The translations under genes and the position numbers were made by a program. From the NCBI GenBank assembly GCA_003427395.1, contig BFEA01000001.1, positions 12,823,012 to 12,887,011 on the forward strand: DNA of 64,000 nt, read 5' to 3'. This DNA comes from Chara braunii (Eukaryota; Streptophyta; Charophyceae; Charales; Characeae). How positions within the stretch are numbered: the stretch's first letter is position 1; each line of letters opens with the position of its first letter. The notes under the pieces are model-generated. The model ran no database searches. It was not told where the DNA came from and saw only the letters and a list, made by a program, of their open reading frames with translations. Shown one piece after another: positions 30,978 through 42,064 of this stretch.

Positions 30978-31729
30978 GATCTCGGATCATATTCGTCACT
31001 GCTTTCCACATCATTTGACGATTTTTCCTTTGCGGATTCATCCCAGGAGATCATGCGGAGAGTCCTCGCCATCATCGGCGAAACCCGCGGAACCGCGTTT
31101 ATAGTAGTGCGAAAGGTCAATCGCATGGCCACAGCGTAGGGCTTTCTTCCTGTATTTCGGAGGACGATCGATCGTTGTTTGAAGTCCAGGTTTGCTCGCA
31201 ACGCCACAAGGGCGGGAAGTCCGAAAAGAACGTCGTACGTGTTGACATCTAGTATTACGACATCCCCAAGCGTGTGCACTTTACCCAATCGAAAAGCGAC
31301 ATTGGTCATTCTTCCCACGGTTTTAATCCTTTCTTCGTCAGCCGGAACGAGCTGATCTTTCTTAGAAAGCATGATCAGGTCGTTCTTTCTTTCTGCCCTT
31401 TCGACCACTCTCAGTGAAATAGCCAACACAGTTGCTCCTGAATCTATAATCGCATTGTAAGGAATTCCCCAGATTTCTATAGATTTCCACGGAATTGGTT
31501 TAATTCGTAGGAAGTGATCATCTTTCTGGATTAAACCGACCCGTATCAGATCCGAAGTACCTACTGGACTTTCTTCGGGCTCGGCGGCCTCTTCCGTGGT
31601 GGCCAGGGCACACTTCCCCCACCCTCTACTTCTTCCATTAAAGCTCCGACTCGTCCAGGTCCGTTGGAGATGGGAGCCGCAGCCATAGGTGCGACCCCGA
31701 TCCGCTGTTGTGGGGGTCGGTGGGGGCAA
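30929..31729 (-). pseudogene. Protease of element B
   Basis: Contains IIDSGATVLAISL (about 31400-31450) and VLFGLPALVAL. Compared with A, about 350 bp between the gag knuckle and the protease are missing (join near 31560-31600), which shifts the frame relative to gag. A frameshift near 30985 separates it from pol. Confidence 0.85.
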
Positions 31730-32766
31730 TCACGGGCTAGATGTCCTGGCTGATGACAGACATAACAGACATTCAGATTATTTGCAACTCCTCCGAGCGC
31801 AGGTGCCGGGGCTAATCCTTGCTGCATTAGAGGGGCGCGTACCGCAATGGGCTGCATGTTCCTCATCATGGCCTCCAGCCGAGCATTGTGCTCTCGCTGT
31901 TCTTTTTTGCTTTCCTGGATTAAACTTAGCAATGTTTTGGTTAGTTCAAAAATGGCCGCCGATTCGTTCGATCGTACAGGAGCCTCAACCGGCGGCGGGG
32001 GTAATGCCCTGACGGGCGGGGGTATCATAGGAGCAGAGATGTTCGGAGTCTCGCTTAGGATTACTCGTTTGGGGCCTATCTGTTCCATATAGGTGACAGG
32101 TCCTGATACAAACCCCATGTTTTCAAATTTGTTCTGCAAGGCAGCCAGCTCCGCTCTCGCTCGTGCGAGCTCGAGCGAATCTCCGTCTCTAGGGTAGTCT
32201 TCTCCTTCCAGAAAGTTCGCCGCGAACTTCCTTTCCATTTCTTCCGCAGCAGCCATAATCTGTTGTAGCGTATGAGTGATGGGGGAAAATTGCTTACGCA
32301 ACTTAGCCCTTATTGTCCGGCTGCGGAGTCCGTCAATGAACAGATCTCTCCCTACTTGCTCCCCTTGCTGAGTTTTTACGAACATTCTGTAGAACCGATT
32401 TCGATATTCTGCAACGGATTCGAGAGGTTTTTGCACTCGGTCCTTGATCATGTACAGTGCTTGCTCAGGGTGAACATAATCGAATCGGTTCATAAAGTCC
32501 CGCTCGAAGGTCGGGAGATCCACCCATACATAGGTACTAAACCAATGATGAGCGTCTCCTCCCATTCGAGCCGGAATGTTGATCTGTGCTTCGTTGTCAG
32601 TGTACTGTTGGGCTCTAAGTGTGGCCAGCCATGCTCCTGCGAGATGGTGTGCGGGATCGAACAAATAGAGATCAGGTGGCGTCAAGGGAGCTCGTGCACG
32701 TGGGGCAGGTTGATTTTGTGGGTTAGCATTTTGTTGCGGAACCGGGTTCTGCACATTGGCAGCCAT
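31561..32766 (-). CDS. gag: Gag of element B (401 aa, intact through the zinc knuckle)
   Basis: ATG 32766. Capsid-like region with FSTYVWVDLPTFERDFMNRF and the YRNRFYRMFVKT block, a Glu/Lys helix (AAAEEMERKFAANF), a proline-rich linker and the knuckle CYVCHQPGHLARDC (CX2CX4HX4C). The final 20 or so residues are out of frame because of the deletion that also affects the protease. Best preserved gag in the window; it shows that the TGA at 12352 in A is a secondary lesion. Confidence 0.9.
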   Translation of the reverse strand: MAANVQNPVPQQNANPQNQPAPRARAPLTPPDLYLFDPAHHLAGAWLATLRAQQYTDNEAQINIPARMGGDAHHWFSTYVWVDLPTFERDFMNRFDYVHPEQALYMIKDRVQKPLESVAEYRNRFYRMFVKTQQGEQVGRDLFIDGLRSRTIRAKLRKQFSPITHTLQQIMAAAEEMERKFAANFLEGEDYPRDGDSLELARARAELAALQNKFENMGFVSGPVTYMEQIGPKRVILSETPNISAPMIPPPVRALPPPPVEAPVRSNESAAIFELTKTLLSLIQESKKEQREHNARLEAMMRNMQPIAVRAPLMQQGLAPAPALGGVANNLNVCYVCHQPGHLARDCPHRPPQQRIGVAPMAAAPISNGPGRVGALMEEVEGGGSVPWPPRKRPPSPKKVQ

Positions 32767-32906
32767 ATTGGCTGCTCGTCGGTTAGCCGATCTGCTTCGG
32801 GTGATGATAGGGTCACGTCTATGCGCGTTCCGAGGGCAAGGTCGCCCACGGTTAGCCAGGTCGCCTAATTAACGTGCTATCAATCCTAAGACCCTGGCCA
32901 CGTGTC

Positions 32907-32920
32907 GGGCTCCAATACCA
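32907..32920 (-). other. Primer-binding site of element B
   Basis: Minus-strand TGGTATTGGAGCCC, directly after the 5' LTR. Two mismatches from the plant initiator tRNA-Met match TGGTATCAGAGCC. Confidence 0.8.
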
Positions 32921-34753
32921 ACCTCACGCCCGACGCGACTTCCTCATCGGAGTGGGGTATGGGCCTGGAAGTGCGAAAAGGGGTGTGCCAAGGATTTTTG
33001 GGAAAGTGGGGGAGTCTTGAGGGTATGAATGCAATTAGGCGAATAGGGGGTGCGTGCGCGAGGGACTCAAGGTCAGATGGGGCCGGGGCACTTTGGGCGA
33101 CGGTTGACGGGGAAATCCCTCCGCGGTGGAGGCGGTTCTGAAAAGTTGGGCCGTTGGGGGTCGCCACGTGGCGCAGGCCGCCGCACGCTTGGATTGGGCC
33201 TTCGGAATTCCGGAGTTCTCTGTTCGCCGCGACGTCGGTAATTCACGCAAAACATACCGGGCCAATAAGGGGCTATAGCCGGCCACGGGACGACGCTGAG
33301 TTGATGATACGGGAGAAGAAGTCAGAAAGGAGGGAAACTGGTGGTGATCTCAACAAATCCCGGGTGGGTGAAGTAGTAGGTGTGGTCGGGGGAAGGGAAA
33401 TCAGAGCACCGAGGGTCGCTAGAGGTGGCGCAGTGGAATTCCCGCGGACATAGTCGATTCTCCGTGTGGCAGGGGTATCGCAGCCTTATAAGTTCGTTTA
33501 TCCAAGGGGTGAAATACTCCGGGTCGTAGGATGAGTCTGAGCTCCAAGATCGCGTCATGGCATCATCGTCGATGGGATAGCTCGGGTCGGGTTATCGTCA
33601 CCGCGCACGAGCACGTGCAGAACAGGCGGACTTAGTTGCGCCTCAGCGTGCTCGTACGGGATGACGGTTCCACCGCGAATCCTTTTTTGAGTAGGCGAAT
33701 CGTCGCACGGGGATGCGTGTAAGGGCGCGACTCGAATCGCGTTTACATGTGTTCTCGCGCGGCGTTCGCAGCTCCAGTCTTCGGATCGTCTAATTGCTTC
33801 GTAAGTTTCGATTATGCAGGATGCAACCATAGCACAACCCCATCGTGAGACAAGCAAAAACGAGAACAAAATTGCTATCGGGGCCAGATTCTTCTCCCCT
33901 CTACAGCGGCATCAGGTGCGGGCAAAGATTCGACACAAACATAAAGCAAGGGCAAGGATTCTCAGCAAAAAGATAGACAAGCAGGCATACATCCATACGT
34001 CCATACTATCGACAATCATACACACAATTCAATCAGGACAGACATTGCAAGGACAAGTGTGAGCAAAAACCCAAGCCCAGATTCCAGAAAGCCGAAACGA
34101 AAATAAGAACGGGCAAAAACCGCCCGGAGCCGCAATCAAAATGTATGTACACAGATGAAGAGGGGGAAGAGACAAAGAAACAGCAAACCCGCGTCCATCG
34201 ACCTCAACTTTCTCCTTCTCTCTCTTTCTCTCTGATGCGGACAGTCCGTCGTCACGCACCAACCCACGAAGTTGTCACCCCGCTTAGTCCTCCCGCACCC
34301 ATCGGATTCGCCCGTGCCCACAGTCCGTCGTGGCCCACGTCAATCCCGCGCGTTCGACACCAGCCCGTTGGGTCGCCCAACTCCTACTCTACTCACCTCT
34401 TACTTCGCTCGTGTGCCGACCCTTCCTGATCGCGCAACCTCGAGCTTCCAACAACGGGTTAAGAGAGCTGACTAATTGCGCAGCCGAAATTTATAGCGTG
34501 CATGCATGAGCGAAGAACACGGAATTACCAGGACTTAGAGTGGGGATTAGAGAGGGAGCGCCTGCGTTCTGCACGGTCGGGCCGCGGCCTGGGGGACGTA
34601 ACCCTTCTCCACGCATCGATCCGAGCATGCAAGCCGCGACTTACAAAAATTACAGCGAAAGAAAGAGAGGGAGGGCGAGAGAGACGAAGTGCAAAAAGAA
34701 AGATAGAGTTACAATGGCGCCCGCCCAAAATTACAGTTACACACACGATTTAA
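32921..34753 (-). repeat. 5' LTR of element B (truncated)
   Basis: Matches the LTRs of A from their 3' edge back to AATTTTGGGCGGGCG and AATCGTGTGTGTAAC at about 34753. The first 540 bp or so of the LTR are absent; beyond lies sequence belonging to the LINE 3' end. It retains a TATA-like box at 34489-34495. The internal ORF is stopped after SFPPF at 33322. Confidence 0.9.
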
Positions 34754-35173
34754 CTATTCTCCTAGAAGACGAAGTTGAGAAAGTTGGGATTGCGTATAGG
34801 GGTTGTGGGAGTTGTGCTTAAGATTCCCCTGTAATCTACTTAACAAAGTCTACTTATCTTAATCTGCTAATCTACTTATCTTGATCTGCTAGTTGCCAAG
34901 TGTACGGTTATAGCTAAGGCTATTCCTATGACTATATCTAACACAGAGCCTATACGGCCCGTCCTCAGCCTATTGCCGACTGAGGGGAGTGGCGAATCAC
35001 ACTGTCGCTCCCTGCTTGTGTTACTAACACTCTCCTCCCTGCCCTACCCATTGCGAGCTACTGCGCTTGCCGACTGAAACCGAGTGCCCTGGTATGTAGA
35101 GACATGTGTGGTGTGGGGGGGGGGGGGGGTGCAGGAGAGGGAGAGAAAATAGGGGGACTCTATGGCTAGCAAC
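34754..35173 (-). other. LINE 3'UTR (probable)
   Basis: Non-coding. It contains a repeated TAATCTACTTATCTT-type block near 34830-34890, a G run near 35116-35130, and a segment (AACACTCTCCTCC, about 35026) resembling one downstream of the second LINE fragment (GACACTCTCCTAC, about 44774), which suggests a shared 3'UTR. Confidence 0.5.
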
Positions 35174-38100
35174 TTAAGATCTAAGCCACGGGGCGAGAGC
35201 CAGCGAGTCTGAGTGAGTGATGGTTGCGAGCTGGTGGTCTCTAACCCATGTAACCAGGAACCAGTGTCTTCCTCTGTGCGAGCGACCCCTCGCTGCTTTC
35301 CTTATCCAATCAACTCTGATCATGACCCTTAACCAAGCCTTGAACTTCTGTATGATGGCTTCATCACTGGTCCATTGCTGCCGGAAGAGTATGTCGTTCC
35401 GGTCTTCCCATATCATCCAGATGATGATGGATCTGACAGCCTGGGCGACATATCCTCTGCCTATATGTCTGAACCAAGTTGCTGGGATGAAACCGCATAA
35501 CACCCATTCTTCGTTCCAGCTCAGGAGCTCGCCCACGAATTGTTGCCAGTGGTCTTGCCACCATATCCATATTCTGTTGGATGCGGGACATGACCAGATT
35601 AGATGCTGGGTGGTTTCCTCCTGTCTGTTTCCGCATCGTCTACATTTTGTCTCCATTTCCATGCCTCTCTCGAACAGCCAAAATGCACTTGGGATTACCC
35701 CATGTGAAAGTAGCCAAAGAAGTGCTGCAAGCTTCTGCGATGGTAGTGCAGGAATTTGCTTCCACAGTGAGGAGAGCTCCCTTCCTGATATATGGGCATC
35801 CTGGGACCTGCTTCTGTTGAGGTTCGCTGCTACTTTTGCCGGGATGTCACGATCTTTGCTGAGAAGAATGCGGCCTAGGCTTGTAGAGTATTGTGCCAGG
35901 TATCTTCTCTGCCCCGGGAATGGTTCCCAGTGGCTGCCCAGCGGGTCGATCCTCATGGCCCTGAGTGGAAGTCCTTGCTGGAGCAGGACGTGCAGTGTAA
36001 TTGCATTTGTTGTGACCGTATGGACGCGGATTTGTTGAAGACCCTGATGGTTATCAAGCAGCACTTCGCTCTCGAGTTGGAGGATGGCGGGTTCAGCCTG
36101 AGACGAAGGGGTTGACCATTTCTGTGCACGCCAGAGTCTGTCATCCAGCTGATCGAGTACGTGGTAGGCTGATTGAGGCTCCTGATCTTCTGAGCTGCGG
36201 TACCATTCCCCCTCCACTGGATCTGTTGAGGTGAGTAGTGCTTGCCAGTGTTGGGGGATAGTTAGGATCACAAGCTGTCTTCTTTCCTCCACTCGTTGGA
36301 GACCACCCAACTTCCGCTTTAACTCCACCGGAATCCATGCTTGTTGTTGCTCGTTCCAGAGGTCCTCCACCCTGGTCACGCCCTTTTCTGTCCATCTCCG
36401 GCCAAAACTCCCGGGGGCCTATGTTGCTGGGAGGAGTGCGCCTTCGCCATCTGTCAGTGCTGGATTCTCGAACAGATTCTGCCTCAGGACCTCTTCGCGC
36501 GTGACTGGGTCTGTGTGGTTTGGTGGCAGCAAGGCTCTCCACACCGTCCAGCAGGCATTTGCCAATGGGGAGCGCAGTTGCTTGCGTGCGTAAGAGGGCA
36601 TAAAGATGCATCTCCAGATGTCCCGAGTTCTGGAGAGATGCAGTTCCTGCTGCAGTATGTACTCCAGGACAACTACCCATGTGCGACAACCTGCCTGTGT
36701 AGCGGCTCTTAAGAGCCATTTAGCTAGCATAGCTAGATTCTGCGTGCGTGGATCCACAATTCCAAGACCGCCCTGTTGTTTGGGAGCTGAGACCTTGGAC
36801 CAGGAGCACTTCGTGATGAATCCCTATTCTGCTTGGGCCGATGGTTTCCAAAGGTAGCGTGCTGCGTCGCCCGTTAGCTGCTTAACTGCTGGCTTAGATA
36901 GGAGACAAATGGCATCAATGTGCCACAGTTGGGAGAAAACAACCGTTGAGATTAACATGGCTCTCCCCACCAGCGATAGCCCCACCGCCATTCTGCATTT
37001 TTGGAGCGCCGCTTGTGTCCTGGCTCGAAGCAGAGAATCTTGTTTGGGACGTGCGTCCCCCAATGATACCTGCAGTCCAAGGTAGCGCTCTGACAAGTTT
37101 GGGGGTATCCTTTTCATTCCCCAGTCAGCGCCCTCGAGTTCGTAGTTCCCTGGGAGAAAATAGACTGATTTTTCCCAGTTAACTTTGGCCTCTGAAAGTG
37201 TGGTATACTGGTCCAGGAGTGTCTTTGTCGCCGTCGTGGATTCCGGTGTTGCCTCTATAGCTAACAGGAGATCGTCAGCGATAGCACCGGTGAGCAGCTG
37301 CCGACCTTCCCCCAAGTCTAGCCCTTTGATGTTTGGCGTGGCACGCAGAGCATTAAGCAATACTTCCATTTGCAAAGCGAAGAGGAGCGAGGCAAGTGGA
37401 CACCCCTGCGTGTGGGAGCGCGTCAGAGAGAAAATGGGTGAGTGGAATCCGTTGACGCAGACTGTTGCTGATGCGTCGTTGTAGAGTTCCTTGACCCATG
37501 ACTGGAAGGCTGGTCCGAAGCCCATGTGCTTCAGGGTGGCCAGGACGAAGGAGCAGTTCACCCGGTCATAAGCTTTCTCAAGGTCTAGCATGGCGACCAT
37601 TACTTGTCTGTTCTCCCGTTGAGTGATCTCCAAGGCACCGATGGCCATGAGCAGGTTCTCAGCGATAGAGCGTCCCTGCACAAAGGCACCTTGATCGGTG
37701 TGTACTAGATCGGGAAGGTATGGTGCCAGCCTGCGTGCGAGTAGCTTGGAGAGGATCTTGTATGATACGTTGAGACGAGAAATTGGTCACCAATTGCGTA
37801 TGTTGGCTTTGTCTCCCTTCTTGTAGATCAGTGTAACAATGTCGAGTTTCATTTCGTCTGCTTGAACTCCTCCTTCCAAAATATGATTGTAGTGGTTGAG
37901 CAGGATTGGTCCAATATGATCCCAGGTAGCTGCGTAATATTCCACTGGCAGACCGTCTGAACCAGGGCTTTTGCCCTTCGCCATGTGTTTCACCGCTTCC
38001 CACAGCTCTTCGTTGGTGATGGGGCTATCGAGTCGGGCCGCTGCATCTGTGGAGAGTCTTGTCTGCGTGTGTTGCCAGAGGTCCTGCTCATCCTTGAGTT

Positions 38101-39418
38101 GTTGCAGCGTGAGATCTGGCTGTCTGTGCGAAGTGAGTATGTCTTGGAAGTATGTCTGGGCGTATTCTCCCATGGTTTCCGAGTCCTTGGCTGGTGGTGC
38201 TTCTGGAAAGAAGGGATGCGCCAACTCTTTGAGTAGAGCGTGTGGTCTGGGGGGGCAGATTCGTCGAAAGGTCTCCTTGGTCATTCTGTCCCCTGTTATC
38301 ACTCCCTGTTCTCGTGCTCGTTTAGCCTAAACTGTTTGTTGCTCTACTTGGAGGTCCTCCAGCTTCTGCATCCACTGATCCCGCCGGTGTTGCGAGAAGA
38401 GTTCCGTCAGCGGTTCCGCTTCCAACGCTGCCTCAGCTTCCGCAATCATTCTTCTACAGTGCTGCTCCTCCTGCCTAGCTCCTTTGACCTGCATGCGTGA
38501 GAACACGTCCAATTCTTTTGTGACAATGCGGAAGCCGACTTGCAGCCATTCATCTTCAGTGTGGAACCAGGACTTGGTTTGTTGCCAGTCTCTCCAATGA
38601 GAAGCATTTCAGTCAAGGATGTCTTGCGAGTTTAACAGTTCAACGTTGAGCCGGAAAGATCCCGGGCCTCTGGCAATCTGGTTGGCTGCTTCAAAGGTGC
38701 CAGTGACCGGTCTGTGGTCTGAAATATTTTTTATGCTGCAGTCCACTCTGGTTATGGCTTCCCAGGACTCTCCTTTGGCAAGCATGAGGTCCAGTCTCCT
38801 CTTCGGGGGAGGCCTGTTGCCGATCCTTTGGTCTGAGAACCAAGTAAAGCCTGCATCTGTTGGATGCAGAGTTCTGAATGTGTCTGTCAGACCTTGCTGC
38901 TCCATGTAGGCCGCCAGCATGGCTGCGTCAGTCTTCCTGGGGCCAAACTCCGACGAATCTAGTCCAGGAGCCAATGTGAGATTGAAGTCACCTGCAAGGA
39001 GGAGGTTATCTGCAATTGGTACGATTGCCGGAAGCTCCTCGAGGAAGGATCTGCGTTCGGCAAGCTCGGAGGGAGTATAGACTGTCATGATAGTCCAAGT
39101 CTCTGTTCCAAGTCGAAGCCGTATCCAGGCCCATTGGCCCCAGATATCGACTTCTTGCTCCAAGATTTCAGCATTCAGGTTACGATGCAGCAATATAGCG
39201 CAGCCTCCCTTTGTGCCGTTTGCTGGGGCCCAAATTTGCGGACCCTGCCACCAGTTGGCATTATGTCGGATCTTGTCCTCGTCTAACTTGGTTTCCTGTA
39301 GCAGCGCGACTTGGATCTTGTTATCATGTATCCACGTCTTCACCCTCGCTTTCTTGTGTCTGCGTGTGGTGTCTCCAAGCCCCCTCATGTTCCAAGTTGC
39401 GATTTTAAGGCTAGACAT
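35174..39418 (-). pseudogene. LINE ORF2: endonuclease, reverse transcriptase, zinc knuckle
   Basis: One reading frame of about 1,415 codons from ATG 39418. APE-type endonuclease (about residues 1-235): ATWNMRGLG, QETKL, GDFNLTL, SDHRPV. RT (about 490-800): FRRICPPR, SPGSDGLPVEYY, LDLEKAYDRV, QGCPLASLLFAL, and the catalytic box AIADDLL (Ile where most have Tyr or Phe). C-terminal zinc knuckle CRRCGNRQEETTQHLIWSC and an RNA-binding-like tail. Five in-frame nonsense codons (38609, 38327, 37787, 36824, 36419) but no frameshift. At 37787 the stop replaces the Arg of the conserved NWRPIS motif. The protein would perform target-primed reverse transcription. Confidence 0.9.
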
Positions 39419-40326
39419 CAAGGGTGGCTGTGGCGGCTAATGTTTGGGTCCGCTGTTGTTCTTCGGTTTGTTGTCTGCCTGTTCTGGGTCTTCTTTGTGT
39501 GTCTTGGTCGCTGACGGTGTCCCAGGGAGCTAGCAGAAGATCACGGAAACCAGCTGAGGAAGGTTGTTTGTCCGTTGCCAATGAGGAGCAAAAATCTGCT
39601 AGCAACTTGGCGTTGATGTCTTCGGTGAGGTATACCTCCTAGAGTTCTGCTGCTTGCGGAGCTGTGAGCCATGCTGAGGGAAGCCAGACTACTCCCTGCG
39701 TGGCCAGGAGGGCTGTTGTGTCGAGTGAGATCTTGGCATCGAGAACCCCAATTGAAAAATGCCAGCTTCCTCCCGCTGATGCCGCCATCGTTTTACGGCC
39801 GATTCGAATACTCTGGAACCAATCTGAATGGAAATCGGTCGTTGATGAAGGTGGCAGTTACTGCCTTCACTGCGTCCTCGGTGGCTGGAGAGGAGGTTAT
39901 TGCTACTGTTGGGATGGCCAGTGTTCCCTTCTCTGTTCGCCTCGCCATGAACTTGGTGCCTTGCGGCGAAAGAGTGAAACAGAGGAGGACCAGTTGGTGT
40001 CTCACCGTGGCTGCCGTTTCTCTACTGCTTGATGGCTCCTGGCTTGCTGCTGCTATCTGAAGCATCGGAGCAGGGGGAAGTGGGCCTCGCGGAAGCGCCT
40101 GATGTGGCATTGCTGCGCTGGATGCGGGTATGGAAAAGAAGTCGACTTCGGCGTCGTCCTCTTCCCTGGTGGTGAACCCTTCTCCGTCTTCATTGATGCA
40201 TCTCTGTTTGACTGGAGTACGCAACGTGAGTCTTGGATCTCTCATTGTAGCATCTGTTGTCAGCGCCTGTTCAGTTCCCTGTGGGAGGTGCCTATGATCC
40301 TCCTCAGGAAGCCCATATGAAGCCAC
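39411..40326 (-). pseudogene. LINE inter-ORF segment, probable C-terminal part of ORF1
   Basis: Frames 40326-39793 and 39605-39411 read as acidic then globular sequence (TLAIPTVAITSSPATEDAVK, TFINDRFPFRLVPEYSNRP), each broken by stops or shifts. The last one ends 8 nt into ORF2. They are probably the end of ORF1 after frameshifts near 40400 and 39650. No domain recognised. Confidence 0.45.
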
Positions 40327-40429
40327 CTGTAGTGCCAGCTGGGATTGCCCGGCCTGCGTCGTCTGCTGGAGGGATTGAGCCTGTGTGTATGTGTGCGCGT
40401 GGGGATGGTTGCTGTGAGAGGGGATGAAC

Positions 40430-42064
40430 TCAGGGTTGGATCGTATGGAGAAAAGTTGGGGTTGAAAAGGTTGCGAGGGAAGAGTGAGACTGGCTGATGG
40501 GTAATAGGCGTCGGGTGCTGATGTGGCTGGTGGTGGGGGTGGGTGTGCAGGGCGGGTGGCATGAAGTTGAGTGGAAGGGTAAGGGAACGAGGAAGCGGGA
40601 TTGTGTAAGGGTGTTCCTAATTGGAGGGGGGGAGGCTGGGTTGGTCTGGAGTAGGCAACGAGGGGTGGGGATCAGAGGAAGGCAGACTTGTGGTGCGATG
40701 CTGGGAGAGAGGTGGAGGGGGGAAGTCGTGACCCTGGCGGGGGGGTAAGCAGCTATGGATGATGCCCCGGCTTGCCAGAGTGTGCTCTGAGTTGGGGGGG
40801 GCAAGTTGTTGCCATGTGTAGGAGGGGGCGGTAGGGGCTGTGTGTGTGAAATAAAGGGGACGAGAGCTTCATGGGGGTTGTGAACATGCATTGAAGTCGG
40901 GGCTGAGATGGGAGGGAAAGGCCCAGAATGAGGTCGGGCCCACGGATGTTGCGGTGGTTGTGGATGCTGGAATTGGTGTTGCGTGGAGGGGGCTGTTGTG
41001 AGTGCAACTGAAGAATGGTTGGGAGGGGGGGCTGAGACTGGCATTGGTACGTGTGGCTGGGGTTGTGTTAGTGGGGGAGTATGGTGTCTATTGTTACAAG
41101 GTGGGGGGGGAGCCCCTTGCCCGACAAATTGACCTCGCCCTCGCCCTCGCCCTCTGCCTCTGCCCGCACACCTGCCCGGTGGCATTGGCTCATTGAAGCG
41201 TGGTCAATCTGGATCGAACTCATCATGGAACCACCATAGACATTTCCTGCAGAAGAGGGTGTCTTGGTTGGCGAATTGGATCTGAAGGTTCTGACCGGTG
41301 GGCCTGCGCAGTACTATCCACTCTTTAAAATTGTGTTTGACTTGGGGTACGCAGTCGATTTTGACGTTTCCCAGTCTGGGCTCGTCATCCCTTGTGTCTG
41401 GGGGATGCATGACTAAGATTGGACCCATCAGACTCTCGACTACGTTACGGAGCGAGAACATAGCTCCAAGAGGTACCCTGAGTGCTATGATGCGGTACTT
41501 TGCGGCTGCTTCAGCGTCCCTCATCTGGTCAAACTCCTGTTGAGTCATCCAGGGTCGGAAGGTGACTTTCACCGGTCCTTGCCTTGATGGGATGAAGTCG
41601 TGGCCCTTTGCAATCATCCACTGTGCGATTCTGTTTGACCTAGCGACGTAGGACATCACGTTTGGGCCCTCACCATGCGTTCGACGTCTTCTCTGTGAAG
41701 GATTGAAGGCAGGGTTTTGGAACCATGCATCCTCATGGATGCGAATGAACCGTTCTTTTTGCGAGATCGAGAAGGAAGCTGCCCGTGAATCAAACACTAC
41801 GATGACTGTTCGTTCCTTTAGCCATGCTACGGTGGCGGCATCTACCTCCTCGTGTAGGTTGAGGTAGCCTACCCCATCTATGATTTCACCGTCTCCATGT
41901 GAGAAAGATGTTTTGGGGAAGAGACCGTCATCGTAGCAGTTGTCCAAGAGCACTTGAATTCGGGGTAGGTCTCCTTGAGGCATGGTTTGGTGCAGCGGGG
42001 TGGAAGAGTGGACAGGTGGCGGGGGTTGGGATGGGCCCGCCGCGTGCGGGTTGGGATTGTACAT
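40430..42064 (-). pseudogene. LINE ORF1: DUF4283-like region, knuckle and proline-rich tail
   Basis: ATG 42064. Residues 30-285 have the look of plant LINE ORF1 proteins: a beta/alpha core (RIIALRVPLGAMFSLRNVVE, GNVKIDCVPQVKHNFKEWIV) followed by FCRKCLWWFHDEFDPD, a CX2CX4H half-knuckle lacking the expected last Cys. A TGA at 41204-41206 interrupts. The same frame continues as an Arg-Gly repeat (RGRGRGRGRG) and a long Pro-rich tail to 40430. ORF1 proteins bind and package the element RNA. Confidence 0.7.

Larger units (their letters stand above)
22600..34753 (-). mobile_element. Ty3/Gypsy-type LTR retrotransposon B (about 12.2 kb, 5' LTR truncated)
   Basis: Sister of element A in the opposite orientation. 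The 3' LTR is 22600-24927, the internal region 24928-32920, and the 5' LTR 32921-34753, lacking about its first 540 bp. The domain order is identical: gag, DSGA protease, RT, RNase H, PHD, integrase, ORF3a-d. Gag is intact through the zinc knuckle. Defects differ from those of A: a deletion of about 350 bp between gag and protease, loss of the RT segment after KFDIR, and several frameshifts. No target-site duplicate can be checked because the 5' end is gone. Confidence 0.92.
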
